A DNA stretch of 64,000 nt from Mycobacterium rhizamassiliense (GTDB lineage: Bacteria; Actinomycetota; Actinomycetes; Mycobacteriales; Mycobacteriaceae). The DNA is taken from assembly GCF_900157375.1 (NCBI RefSeq), contig NZ_LT721901.1, positions 3,987,685 to 4,051,684 of the forward strand, in the 5' to 3' direction. Positions 35,137 to 43,457 of this stretch are shown here, in pieces (the first letter of the stretch is position 1; each line of letters opens with the position of its first letter). The notes under the pieces are model-generated. The model was not told the origin of the DNA, made no database searches, and saw only the letters and a list, made by a program, of their open reading frames with translations. The position numbers were made by a program, and so were the translations under genes.

Positions 35137-36039
35137 ATGACCATTGACGCGCCCGCGCCGCCCGCCGAGCCGTCGCCGCCCAGGCCGCGTAAGAAGGGCA
35201 AGCTGATCGGCTTCGCCCTTCTGCTGGCCTTCCTAATCATCTACGTTGGCTCGCTGTTCGGTTTCCATTTGCTGGCCGATTCCTCGGCCCCACTCAAAGC
35301 GGACCTGAATTCGACCGACGACACCGTTGTCCTCGTTCGCCTGGACGAGCTCAAGACCGTCGCGAATCGCCTCACGGTGAAAGTGCTTGTGATCCCGCAG
35401 GACTCGATGTTCGACAAACGCCTCGAGGTGCTGAAAACCGACACCGCAGTGCGGATGGATCCCGCTAACGACCTGGGCGACCTGCTTTACCCGGCCGGTA
35501 AGTCGCCGGCGCAAGTCGCCACCACCATCGAGGCGCACGGCAATCCCAACAACTGGCCGTTCGACTCCTACTCCACCGACACCCTGTCCGCGGACGTACT
35601 GGTCGGGTCGGGGGACGATCGCAAATACATACCCGCTCGTGTCGAGGTAGCCGGAGCCTTGGACGGCTGGGACGTGAGCGTCAGGCGCGTCGGCGAAGCC
35701 AGCCAAGATTCGGACAAGGGCGACAGCGTGGTCATCTCGCTGCACAGAGCCAAGGGCCCGCTGATTTTCGACCTGGGGATCTGCCTGGTTCTTTTCGCCC
35801 TGCCTACCCTGGCGGTGACCGTCGCCATTTTGATGCTGACCGGTAAGCGGGCCTTCTTGCCGCCGTTCGTCACGTGGTTTGCCGCGGTCCTGTTCGCCAT
35901 CATCCCCATCCGCAACTTCCTGCCCGGTTCGCCTCCGACGGGCGCCTGGATTGACCAAGCCTTGGTGCTCTGGGCGCTGATAGCGCTGGTGGTGGCGATG
36001 ATCATCTTCTTCGTCACGTGGTACCGGCGGACGGATTAG
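35137..36039 (+). CDS. DUF4436 family membrane protein
   Basis: A 300-residue protein. After a proline-rich cytosolic start come one TM helix (IGFALLLAFLIIYVGSLFGF, residues about 27-46), an extracytoplasmic domain of about 160 residues containing PNNWPFDSYSTDTLSADVLV, and three C-terminal TM helices from about residue 205. The PxNxWPFDxY pattern is characteristic of DUF4436, a mycobacterial/actinobacterial family of unknown function. It resembles eukaryotic-like membrane sensor layouts, but no enzymatic motif is seen. The next gene starts 14 bp downstream. Confidence 0.8.
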   Translation: MTIDAPAPPAEPSPPRPRKKGKLIGFALLLAFLIIYVGSLFGFHLLADSSAPLKADLNSTDDTVVLVRLDELKTVANRLTVKVLVIPQDSMFDKRLEVLKTDTAVRMDPANDLGDLLYPAGKSPAQVATTIEAHGNPNNWPFDSYSTDTLSADVLVGSGDDRKYIPARVEVAGALDGWDVSVRRVGEASQDSDKGDSVVISLHRAKGPLIFDLGICLVLFALPTLAVTVAILMLTGKRAFLPPFVTWFAAVLFAIIPIRNFLPGSPPTGAWIDQALVLWALIALVVAMIIFFVTWYRRTD

Positions 36040-36053
36040 CGCGGTCGCCGTCG

Positions 36054-36794
36054 ATGACATCGGAGTATGCGCAGAGCACCGGGTTCGACTGGGCCCGATT
36101 GGTGAAGATGCCCACCGTCAGCGAGGAATGGCACACCGGGCATCAGATTATGAATTTTTACCCGAAGGACAAGGACTATCGGGATTCGCCGGCCGCCCGC
36201 AAGGTGGTGGCCGAGCACTTCGGCGATGCGGAGGCGCTGAACACCGATGCGGCGGTGCTCAAGTTCGGCTCCGACCACGTCACGCTGCGAGGCGCCTACA
36301 TCGAGATGGGCGTGTGCACCGGCAAGACCATCAACTTCATCGCCGCGCTCAACCCCGAGCAACGCATCTGGGGATTCGATTCCTTCGACGGGCTGCCCGA
36401 GCAATGGGCTCGCACCGATATCACCGTGCCGGAAGGGACTTTTCGGGTCAACGTCGAGGGGTGGATGCCGCCGGTGCTGCACAACGTGGCGCTGGTGAAG
36501 GGCATGTTCCACGAGACCCTCCCGCGGTTCAAAGAAGAGGTTCTGAAATCCACGCCGATCGCGTTCTTACATGTCGATTGCGATATCTATGCGTCCGCGA
36601 AGGACATCTTCGACCAGCTGGCCGACAACATCGTGCCGGGCACGGTGATCGTCTTTGACGAGTTCTATAACTACCCGGGCGCCGAGAACCATGAGTTCAA
36701 GGCATTCCAGGAGTTTCTCGATTCGACCGGCAAAAAGGCCGTCTACCTTGCCTATAACCAGTGCTTCGAACAAGCGGTCGCCCAGATCGCCTGA
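36054..36794 (+). CDS. TylF/MycF-like class I methyltransferase
   Basis: A 246-residue SAM-dependent methyltransferase. Motif I is AYIEMGVCTGKTINFIAAL; WGFDSFDGLPEQW is the second strand with its acidic end; LHVDCDIYASAKDIFD and TVIVFDEFYNYPG supply the metal-binding acids of TylF/MycF-type sugar O-methyltransferases. The substrate could be a glycan or glycolipid sugar, but no glycosyltransferase is nearby. It follows the DUF4436 gene closely (14 bp), suggesting co-expression. Confidence 0.82.
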   Translation: MTSEYAQSTGFDWARLVKMPTVSEEWHTGHQIMNFYPKDKDYRDSPAARKVVAEHFGDAEALNTDAAVLKFGSDHVTLRGAYIEMGVCTGKTINFIAALNPEQRIWGFDSFDGLPEQWARTDITVPEGTFRVNVEGWMPPVLHNVALVKGMFHETLPRFKEEVLKSTPIAFLHVDCDIYASAKDIFDQLADNIVPGTVIVFDEFYNYPGAENHEFKAFQEFLDSTGKKAVYLAYNQCFEQAVAQIA

Positions 36795-36811
36795 GGTCGT
36801 GCGTCGCGCGC

Positions 36812-36817
36812 TATCGT
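36812..36817 (+). promoter_or_regulatory. -10 box TATCGT, leaderless promoter
   Basis: TATCGT followed by 6 nt and GTG 36824; it sets the start of the lipoprotein gene. Confidence 0.55.
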
Positions 36818-36823
36818 CTGCGG

Positions 36824-37363
36824 GTGGCCACACGTACTCGCACAAGCGCAGCGCTCGCGGCATCGCTGGCGATCACCGCGTGCGCAACGGCGCCCCACGG
36901 TAACGCCGATCCGACGACGACGCAGGCGCCGTTCCCCACCGGAAAATCCGGCACCAGCATCCACGTCACGGAGTACAGCACCGCGACCGCCGATGTCACG
37001 CTCAACAACGCGAACTGGGTCTCGTCCTGCGCCGGAGGGACCGGCTGCAACGTCATCGAGCTCACCATCGTCGGCAAATCCGACACACCGTTCAGCTACA
37101 GCGAGACCTATATAACCGCCGCTTCCACCCCGTGGAAGCAGGACCCGTACCGGGACACCGAGGGCGGCTCTTCGGCGGTCAGCTATCAGGCGATCAATAA
37201 GACGCCGCCCCTGCGCTCGGGCACCGTCACCAACGGCCAAACCGCTCACGGCTATATCGCCTACGCCAGCACCGTGAAGCAGGGCGACTTCTACATCGAG
37301 TTCAGCGACCCCAAGGCCGTGGCGGCTCCCACCCCACTGGCGGGCTGGAAAGTCCACACCTAG
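36824..37363 (+). CDS. Putative lipoprotein with a single beta-type domain
   Basis: A 179-residue exported protein. The short signal sequence ends at a lipobox-like ITAC (Cys20), so the protein is probably lipid-anchored. The mature part (HVTEYSTATADVTLNNANWVSSCAGGTGCNVIELTIVGKSDTPFSYSETY) looks like an immunoglobulin-like beta domain of the MPT63/DUF-type found in mycobacterial secreted proteins; one internal Cys pair is visible. Function unknown. Confidence 0.72.
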   Translation: MATRTRTSAALAASLAITACATAPHGNADPTTTQAPFPTGKSGTSIHVTEYSTATADVTLNNANWVSSCAGGTGCNVIELTIVGKSDTPFSYSETYITAASTPWKQDPYRDTEGGSSAVSYQAINKTPPLRSGTVTNGQTAHGYIAYASTVKQGDFYIEFSDPKAVAAPTPLAGWKVHT

Positions 37364-37390
37364 CGGTTCGAGCCTCGGCCGCAAGCGGAC

Positions 37391-37396
37391 TAGATT
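37391..37396 (+). promoter_or_regulatory. -10 box TAGATT, leaderless promoter
   Basis: TAGATT followed by 6 nt and ATG 37403. Confidence 0.55.
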
Positions 37397-37402
37397 GCCG
37401 GT

Positions 37403-38323
37403 ATGCGGATTGTTCGCCTCTTCGGTGTAGTCCTGACGATCCTCACGGGCGCGTTGCTGCTGGCAACCCCCGCCGGCGCGCAACCGCCGTCCAAGCTCTT
37501 GGATCACCTCACCGACAACAGCGCGGTGTTGACGACCTCCAATAAGGCGGCGATCAACTCGGCGATCGACCGGCTCTACCAAGACAGGCACATCCAACTG
37601 TGGGTGGTCTATGTCGACAACTTCAACAGGTACCAGCCTGACAGCTGGGCCGACAAAACCCGCAGCGCCAGCGCGATGGGGGACAACGACGTCCTGCTGG
37701 CCGTGGCCACCAACACCAAAAAGTACGCGTTGAGCGTCCCGCCGAAGGTCCCCGGCCTCACCGCCGCCCAACTAAGCAGCCTGCAGAGCAACAAGATTGA
37801 GCCGGCAGTGGGCGTCAAGGACTGGAGCGGCGCCGCCGTCGCCGCGGCTACCGGACTCGACAAACCGACGAGCGCACCAAGCTCACCAAAGCGGAACTGG
37901 CTGCCGATCGTGATCGCCGTGGCCGTCATCTTCGTCGTCATCGTGATCGTTATCCTGCTGGTGCTGTTGCTCCTTCGCGCGCGCCGCCGCCGCAAGCACG
38001 CCGCACCGCAGCCAGGCCCCAACGGCGGGCAGAGCGAAATCGGCGGACGCGTGGATTCTTTGGGCCCGGCTCTAGGAACGGCCGAGGCCAGGGTCCGCCA
38101 AATCTCCGACTACATAACGAGACATCACGCAAGCGTCGGCGCCGACGCGCGAGGACGACTCGACGAGACGAAGCGGGCCCTCGCGTCGGCCCACAGCACG
38201 GAAACAAGCAATGCCGCCGAAGCCCTTGCCGACGCCAATCGCGCATCGACGCTGGCCGCTCAAGCACAAACCCTGGCCAACGCCGACGTGCAAGCCGCGC
38301 ACCGCACGCAGCGACCTCGATAA
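37403..38323 (+). CDS. TPM-domain membrane protein
   Basis: A 306-residue protein. It has a signal peptide (cleavage after AGA-Q near residue 26), an extracytoplasmic TPM domain (DNSAVLTTSNKAAINSAIDRLY to GVKDWSGAAVAAATGLD), a TM helix at about residues 170-195 and an Arg-rich stop-transfer, then a cytosolic C-terminal helical region (residues 215-300) rich in Ala. TPM domains are found in proteins linked to photosystem II repair and phosphatase activity; in bacteria their role is mostly unknown. It is shorter than Rv2345 (about 660 aa from memory). Confidence 0.8.
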   Translation: MRIVRLFGVVLTILTGALLLATPAGAQPPSKLLDHLTDNSAVLTTSNKAAINSAIDRLYQDRHIQLWVVYVDNFNRYQPDSWADKTRSASAMGDNDVLLAVATNTKKYALSVPPKVPGLTAAQLSSLQSNKIEPAVGVKDWSGAAVAAATGLDKPTSAPSSPKRNWLPIVIAVAVIFVVIVIVILLVLLLLRARRRRKHAAPQPGPNGGQSEIGGRVDSLGPALGTAEARVRQISDYITRHHASVGADARGRLDETKRALASAHSTETSNAAEALADANRASTLAAQAQTLANADVQAAHRTQRPR

Positions 38324-38424
38324 ACGCAGAACCGCGGTGGGGTGGTTCACACCGGCAGGCGTCTTCAGGGCTGCGGGAGTGGGTATCCCTGCTAGCCAAA
38401 TGACCGTTACCCGTACAGCACTTC

Positions 38425-39243
38425 ATGAGTGAGAAGACCCAGCGCGAGCTGGGAGCTTCTGCTAGCCCTATCGAGGACAAGCTCGAGGATGCCTTTGCAA
38501 GCATGCTGAGCGAGGGCACCCAGCGCCTGCACCGTAGCTGGCATGCGGTGGTTGTCACCGGCTTTTTCGGCGGCACCGAAGTCGCCTTGGGCGTGCTGGC
38601 CTACTTGTCCGTCCTCGACTCGACCCACAAGCCTCTGCTGGCCGGTTTGGCATTCTCGATCGGCTTTTTGGCCCTGCTGCTCGGCCACAGCGAACTTTTC
38701 ACCGAGGGCTTCCTGGTGCCCGTCACCACCGTGGCCGCCAAACGAGCCAGCGTCGGTCAGCTGCTTAAGCTTTGGGGCGGCACCCTGGTGGCCAATCTGG
38801 CCGGCGGCTGGATCATCATGTGGCTGATCATGACCGGCTTTCCTGAGCTGCACGCCCAGACTATTGAATCGGCCGCCCACTTTGTTACCGCGCCGCTGTC
38901 GGCACAGACGGTCGCACTCGCAGTGCTCGGTGGTATGGCGATCACGCTGATGACCCGGATGCAGCACGGCACAGATTCCGTGCCGGCCAAGATCGCGGCG
39001 GCCATTGCAGTGGCGTTTCTCCTTGCCGGTCTGCGGTTGTTCCATTCGATCCTCGATTCTCTGTTGATCTTCGGGGTCCTGGTATCCGGGCGAGCACCCT
39101 TCGGTTATCTGAACTGGCTCGGCTGGTTCACGTACACGGTGATCGGCAACCTGGTCGGCGGTCTGCTGTTGGTGACGCTGCTTCGACTGCTGCGCAGCAA
39201 GGAGCGGTTGCAGGAGGAACGCCTCCAGGCCAGCGGCTCCTGA
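38425..39243 (+). CDS. Formate/nitrite transporter (FNT) family protein
   Basis: A 272-residue membrane protein with six hydrophobic segments, the size and topology of FNT pentameric channels (FocA, NirC, HSC). FGGTEVALGVLAYLSVL and GHSELFTEGFLVPV match the N-terminal re-entrant loop and second-helix region of the family. It would conduct formate, nitrite or hydrosulfide. No formate dehydrogenase or nitrite reductase is nearby. The C-terminal tail is charged (LRSKERLQEERLQ). It is 38 bp upstream of the MoxR cluster. Confidence 0.8.
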   Translation: MSEKTQRELGASASPIEDKLEDAFASMLSEGTQRLHRSWHAVVVTGFFGGTEVALGVLAYLSVLDSTHKPLLAGLAFSIGFLALLLGHSELFTEGFLVPVTTVAAKRASVGQLLKLWGGTLVANLAGGWIIMWLIMTGFPELHAQTIESAAHFVTAPLSAQTVALAVLGGMAITLMTRMQHGTDSVPAKIAAAIAVAFLLAGLRLFHSILDSLLIFGVLVSGRAPFGYLNWLGWFTYTVIGNLVGGLLLVTLLRLLRSKERLQEERLQASGS

Positions 39244-39281
39244 CGTGTGGAAAGCCGGCGTCCGGGTATCCCCGCGGGCGT

Positions 39282-40283
39282 ATGACTACAGCACGCACGC
39301 AACCAGATCAGCGCGAAATCGACGGCATTCGGAAAATTGTCGATGCCATCTCCGAGGCGTTCACCGCCAAGATTGTCGGGCAGCGGGACCTGCGGGAGTC
39401 GCTGCTGATCGGACTGCTCACGGGCGGCCACATTCTGCTCGAAAGCGTGCCGGGCCTGGCGAAGACCACCGCCGCCAAGGTGCTCGCGGAGTCCATTCAC
39501 GGCCGCTTCCACCGCATCCAGTGCACGCCTGACCTCCTGCCCAGCGACATCGTCGGCACACAGATCTATGACTCCGCGACCAACTCCTTCGTCACCCAAC
39601 TGGGTCCGGTGCACGCCAACATCCTGTTGCTCGACGAGATCAACCGCTCGAGTGCGAAGACCCAGAGCGCGATGCTCGAGGCGATGGAGGAGCGGCAGAC
39701 CACGATCGCCGGACAGGTACACCGCATTGCGGATCCATTTCTCGTCGTCGCCACCCAGAACCCGGTTGACCAGGAAGGCACCTATCCGCTGTCCGAGGCC
39801 CAGACGGACCGCTTCTTGCTCAAGGAGATCGTGCGTTACCCCTCTCCAGAGCAGGAGGTGGAAGTGATGTCGCGAATCGACGCGGGCATCTACGACACGG
39901 ACCACCCCAGCACGCCCGTGGTCAGCCTGGACGACGTCCTGCGCGCGCAGCAGGTGGTGCGCCACGTCCATATGGACCGCGCGTTGATGCTGTATGCCAG
40001 CCAATTGGTCGATCTGACACGCCATCCCGCGAACGCGCTGCCGAAGCAGATCGCTCACCTCGTCGAGTACGGCGCCAGCCCGCGCGCCACGATCGCGTTC
40101 TGCAAGGCGGCCCGGGCGAAGGCGGTGCTGTCCGGCCGCGCTCACGTGCTGCCCGAGGATATCGCGGACCTGGCGCATCGGGTGCTGCGCCACCGGCTCA
40201 TCCTCGGATTCGAAGCGTCCAGCGCCCACGTCACCCCCGAGGTCGTCATCGACGCCGTCCTTCGGGCCGTCCGCGTGCGCTGA
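39282..40283 (+). CDS. MoxR-family AAA+ ATPase
   Basis: A 333-residue AAA+ ATPase. Walker A is ESVPGLAKTTAAK, Walker B NILLLDEINRSSAKTQSAMLEAMEE, sensor 1 VVATQNPVDQEGTYPLSEAQTDRF. MoxR proteins are chaperone-like ATPases that assemble or activate complexes with VWA-domain partners. The next five genes (DUF58, DUF4381-like, two VWA-like, one TPR-like) form the standard MoxR cluster, with overlaps or gaps of at most 7 bp. The target of this set is unknown. Confidence 0.92.
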   Translation: MTTARTQPDQREIDGIRKIVDAISEAFTAKIVGQRDLRESLLIGLLTGGHILLESVPGLAKTTAAKVLAESIHGRFHRIQCTPDLLPSDIVGTQIYDSATNSFVTQLGPVHANILLLDEINRSSAKTQSAMLEAMEERQTTIAGQVHRIADPFLVVATQNPVDQEGTYPLSEAQTDRFLLKEIVRYPSPEQEVEVMSRIDAGIYDTDHPSTPVVSLDDVLRAQQVVRHVHMDRALMLYASQLVDLTRHPANALPKQIAHLVEYGASPRATIAFCKAARAKAVLSGRAHVLPEDIADLAHRVLRHRLILGFEASSAHVTPEVVIDAVLRAVRVR

Positions 40284-40290
40284 GGTCACG

Positions 40291-41157
40291 TTGGGCAAGC
40301 ACCTCAACCGCGCGAAAGCGTACTTCGGCACCGACACCCGCGGACTGCTGGAGGGCGGTCGCTACGCGCTATTACACACGCGCAGTCTGGAATTCGACGA
40401 TTTGCGCCCGTATGTTCCCGGCGACGATGTGCGCGACATCGACTGGAAGGCCTCCGCACGTTCGGGCAGCGTACTCGTCAAACGGTTCGTCTCCGAGAAG
40501 CACCACAAGATCCTGCTTGTCGCGGACGCCGGTCGCAAGATGTCGGCGCTCGCCCCGAGCGGCGAGTGCAAGCGAGACATCGCTGCGCACATCATGGGTG
40601 CCGTGGGGCTGATCGGCCTGCGGCGCTCCGATCAAATCGGCATGGTCTACGGCGACAGCCGTGGCTCGGTGAACGTCCCCCAGCGGCGCGGCGAGACGCA
40701 CATCGAGGGACTCCTGCACCGGTGGTACCAGCACGCCATGTCTGATCCCGGCGCTAGCGACGTCACCTCTCAACTCGATTATGTCGCAACGCATTATCGA
40801 CACTCCATGCTGATCATGGTGGTGTCCGACGAACCCGAGGTCGACGACCGGCTCAGCGCCGTACTCGCCAGGTTGCGCGGGCAACACGACGTCATGTGGG
40901 CGATGGTGTCGGACATGCCCGCGGTGGGCCGCGACGGTATCGACGGGTACGACGTCAGCTCCGGTCGTTTCGTGCTGAACGGTGCCGACCTCGGGCCGCG
41001 GGTCGTCACCGCGTACCGCCGCGCCGAGCACGCTCGCCGCGACCGCCTGAAAGAATTCCTGACCGACCACTCGATCCCGCACACGACGGTCGCGGGCAGC
41101 GATGACGTCCGGCGTCAACTCGTCGGCCTCACCCAGGCGGCCACCCGTGCCGGATGA
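40291..41157 (+). CDS. DUF58-domain protein of the MoxR cluster
   Basis: A 288-residue protein with the DUF58 core HTRSLEFDDLRPYVPGDDVRDIDWKASARSG (residues about 29-59), then a VWA-like fold lacking obvious MIDAS residues. DUF58 proteins accompany MoxR ATPases in almost all MoxR operons. It starts at TTG 40291, 7 bp after moxR, with GAGG upstream; the start codon is uncertain. Its stop overlaps the next gene by 11 bp. Confidence 0.85.
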   Translation: MGKHLNRAKAYFGTDTRGLLEGGRYALLHTRSLEFDDLRPYVPGDDVRDIDWKASARSGSVLVKRFVSEKHHKILLVADAGRKMSALAPSGECKRDIAAHIMGAVGLIGLRRSDQIGMVYGDSRGSVNVPQRRGETHIEGLLHRWYQHAMSDPGASDVTSQLDYVATHYRHSMLIMVVSDEPEVDDRLSAVLARLRGQHDVMWAMVSDMPAVGRDGIDGYDVSSGRFVLNGADLGPRVVTAYRRAEHARRDRLKEFLTDHSIPHTTVAGSDDVRRQLVGLTQAATRAG

Positions 41158-41620
41158 TCTGCTGCACCACGTCTTTGGGCCGCAGCCGTACTCGTGGTGG
41201 TGGCTGTTGATAGCGGTATTGCTGGTCGTAATCGTGATCTTTTGGTATGCAGTACTTTTCGTGTGGACGCTGTCGTCGCATCGGCTGCGGCGCATTCCCG
41301 TCGTGCGGGGACTGCATGCCCGGTGGCTCCGCCGTCGCTTCGCGCACGCCGTGCAGAGCATCACCGACGAGCATGCTGCCGGGCGGATGTCGGCGCCGCA
41401 GGCGTGTGCGGCGATTGGCGGGACAGTGCGCAGCTTTCTGCATCAAGCCACCGGCGCGCGGGCCCAGTACCTGCATCTCGGCGCCATGGCGGGGGAGAAC
41501 CTTGAGGCCGCCGTGCCGCTGCTGACCCGGCTCGGAGACGCACAATTCAACGCCGAGACGCGAGTCGACGTTTCCGATGTGGCGGCCGGCGCGCAGGAGT
41601 TGATCCAATCGTGGACCTGA
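41147..41620 (+). CDS. DUF4381-like single-pass membrane protein
   Basis: A 157-residue protein. After a short N terminus (PDDLLHHVFGPQPYSWWW) comes one TM helix (LLIAVLLVVIVIFWYAVLFVW), then a cytosolic helical domain. The aromatic YSWWWLL entry to the helix and the position between DUF58 and VWA genes match DUF4381 proteins of MoxR clusters. GTG 41147 overlaps the DUF58 gene. Function unknown; likely a scaffold for the complex. Confidence 0.75.
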   Translation: MPDDLLHHVFGPQPYSWWWLLIAVLLVVIVIFWYAVLFVWTLSSHRLRRIPVVRGLHARWLRRRFAHAVQSITDEHAAGRMSAPQACAAIGGTVRSFLHQATGARAQYLHLGAMAGENLEAAVPLLTRLGDAQFNAETRVDVSDVAAGAQELIQSWT

Positions 41621-42579
41621 GGTGGTGGCCGGTGGCGGCCATCGGATTGGCGGGCTTCGTCGCCGCGGTGGCGTTGGCGGTGTTCCTGCCCATGACCGCC
41701 GCGCGCAGGCGGCTGCGCCCGCTGGCCAACGTCGCACGCCTGATTCGGCTTCCTGAGTACGCGAGGGCGGCGCGGCTGCGCTCGTTGTCGACTGTCGTGA
41801 CGCTCGTCGTGCTGACGATCATGTTCGGCGCTGTCGACTGGGCGTCGGCCCGTCCGACCGGAATCGACAAGGATTTCGACGCCGCCCACCCCGAGGACAT
41901 CATGCTGTGCGTCGGGCAGCCGGTGACCGATGCGGCGACGAGCGAATTGCTTGACCACTTCACACGGCAGACCACCGAAACCCAACAGGTCGGCCTGACT
42001 TCGGTCAGCCGCCGCGTGGTCCCGCTCACGCGCGACCATCAGTACGTGACGGCGCGATTCGGCGAGTACGCGCGCGCCCACGAGGCGCAGTCGGCGTCGT
42101 TCGCTCCGCTGGTGCCCTACACCGACTACGCCGCGAGCGTGAATGATCTTCTAGCGCTGTGCATTTCCGGATTTCCCGTTACTGGACGACGCAGCACGCA
42201 CCGGCGTTCGGTGATCTATCTCGGGCCCTCAGACCTTCGTGCCGCCGGGGAGCGACGGCCCGCACTGTTCGCCGACGCCGGCGTGCGCGACCTGGCCATG
42301 CGCGCCGGGATCCAACTCAACGCGATCGACATGGCCCCCTCACCCGCGAGCGGCGCACTGGTCGCACTCACCCACCAAACCGGCGGCCGATACGTGACAC
42401 CGGGACCGGCATCGGTGACCACGGCCCTCAACGCGGTCCGGGCAAACACATCACCGGCGCGGCTGCCCGACGGCACCGTCGTGACGGCGGACTCTTCGGA
42501 CGTGCCGGTGATACCGCTGGCGATCGCGCTGGCGTCGGCGGCCGTGCTGTCGGTGGTCCTGTTGGTGTTGCGCCGATGA
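41611..42579 (+). CDS. VWA-like membrane protein of the MoxR cluster (BatA position)
   Basis: A 322-residue protein with N-terminal TM helices (about residues 8-28 and 60-80), a large extracytoplasmic or cytosolic domain and a C-terminal helix (IPLAIALASAAVLSVVLLVL). It is placed where BatA-type VWA proteins lie, but the MIDAS stretch (EDIMLCVGQPVTDAATSE) lacks DxSxS. Metal binding is therefore doubtful. It overlaps its neighbours by 10 and 4 bp. Confidence 0.7.
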   Translation: MDLRWWPVAAIGLAGFVAAVALAVFLPMTAARRRLRPLANVARLIRLPEYARAARLRSLSTVVTLVVLTIMFGAVDWASARPTGIDKDFDAAHPEDIMLCVGQPVTDAATSELLDHFTRQTTETQQVGLTSVSRRVVPLTRDHQYVTARFGEYARAHEAQSASFAPLVPYTDYAASVNDLLALCISGFPVTGRRSTHRRSVIYLGPSDLRAAGERRPALFADAGVRDLAMRAGIQLNAIDMAPSPASGALVALTHQTGGRYVTPGPASVTTALNAVRANTSPARLPDGTVVTADSSDVPVIPLAIALASAAVLSVVLLVLRR

Positions 42580-43457
42580 CGTTTCAGCCCCTGCTGCCCT
42601 GGGCGATCTTTGCGGTCGTCGCGGGTGCGCTCGCCTTCGCGCGACTGGTTTCGCTGCGGCAGGTGCTGGTCTCGGCCGGAACGCGACGTGTCCGCGCCGT
42701 GTTGCGTTGGGGCGGAATAACTCTCGCGGTGCTGCTCGTCCTTGTTGCGGCTACCCGACCGGCGATCCATGAAAAGCCAACGCCGACAATGCCGGCGGCT
42801 GGCGAGAACCTCAACGTGTTCCTGATCGTCGATCGGTCGGTCGAAGTGGGTGCCGAAAACAACGACATCGCGGCGTTGTTGAAGCAGTACCCGGCGGCGC
42901 GGTACGCGCTGATCACCTTCGCGTCGCGGGTTGCGCTGGATTGGCCGCTGTCCGCGGACGTCTGGAGCCTGCGCCCGGTCATCGCCGCCTTCGGCTCCGC
43001 GCAGGGTGGTCTAGACGTCAACGCCGCCGCGGCGAACACCGTACTGCGATATCAGCTGATGCAGGCGGCGCAAGAGTATCCGGGTTCCCGAAACGTAGTG
43101 TTTTATTTCGGTTCCGGTGCGCCCGGATCGCGCGCGCCGCAGGGTGACTTCGACCTCACGCACGGGTCGGTGGCCGGCGGTGCGGTGCTGGGCTACGGGC
43201 GCGGCGACGCGATCAACGAAGCCGAGTTACGGCAAATCGCAGGACAACTCGATGTGCCGTATGTGCACCGCGATCCCGGCCAGACCTTCGGGCCGCTGCT
43301 GCCCGAGGCGCCGGGCATCCGCTCGGACACGACCGAACCGACCGAGTTGTACTGGCTGGCGGCACTGCTCGCGGCGGCACTGTTGATCGTCGAAATCTAC
43401 CTATCGGTTCGCCAGTTCCGCCGGGGCCGCATCGCGCGACGGGATCTGACAACGTGA
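42576..43457 (+). CDS. VWA-domain membrane protein with altered MIDAS (BatB position)
   Basis: A 293-residue protein with TM helices at the N terminus and C terminus (LYWLAALLAAALLIVEIYL) around a VWA-like domain. The first MIDAS motif reads VDRSVEVGAEN: D-x-S is kept but the last Ser is Glu, an unusual form. The middle region (YALITFASRVALDWPLSAD) fits the second half of the VWA fold. ATGA overlap with the gene before and a 4-bp overlap with the one after. It would interact with MoxR. Confidence 0.78.
   Translation: MTFQPLLPWAIFAVVAGALAFARLVSLRQVLVSAGTRRVRAVLRWGGITLAVLLVLVAATRPAIHEKPTPTMPAAGENLNVFLIVDRSVEVGAENNDIAALLKQYPAARYALITFASRVALDWPLSADVWSLRPVIAAFGSAQGGLDVNAAAANTVLRYQLMQAAQEYPGSRNVVFYFGSGAPGSRAPQGDFDLTHGSVAGGAVLGYGRGDAINEAELRQIAGQLDVPYVHRDPGQTFGPLLPEAPGIRSDTTEPTELYWLAALLAAALLIVEIYLSVRQFRRGRIARRDLTT

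Noticed and set aside
36752..37771. Minus-strand frame of about 340 codons opposite the lipoprotein and TPM genes
   Set aside because: Shadow; the plus-strand genes have signal sequences and leaderless promoters.
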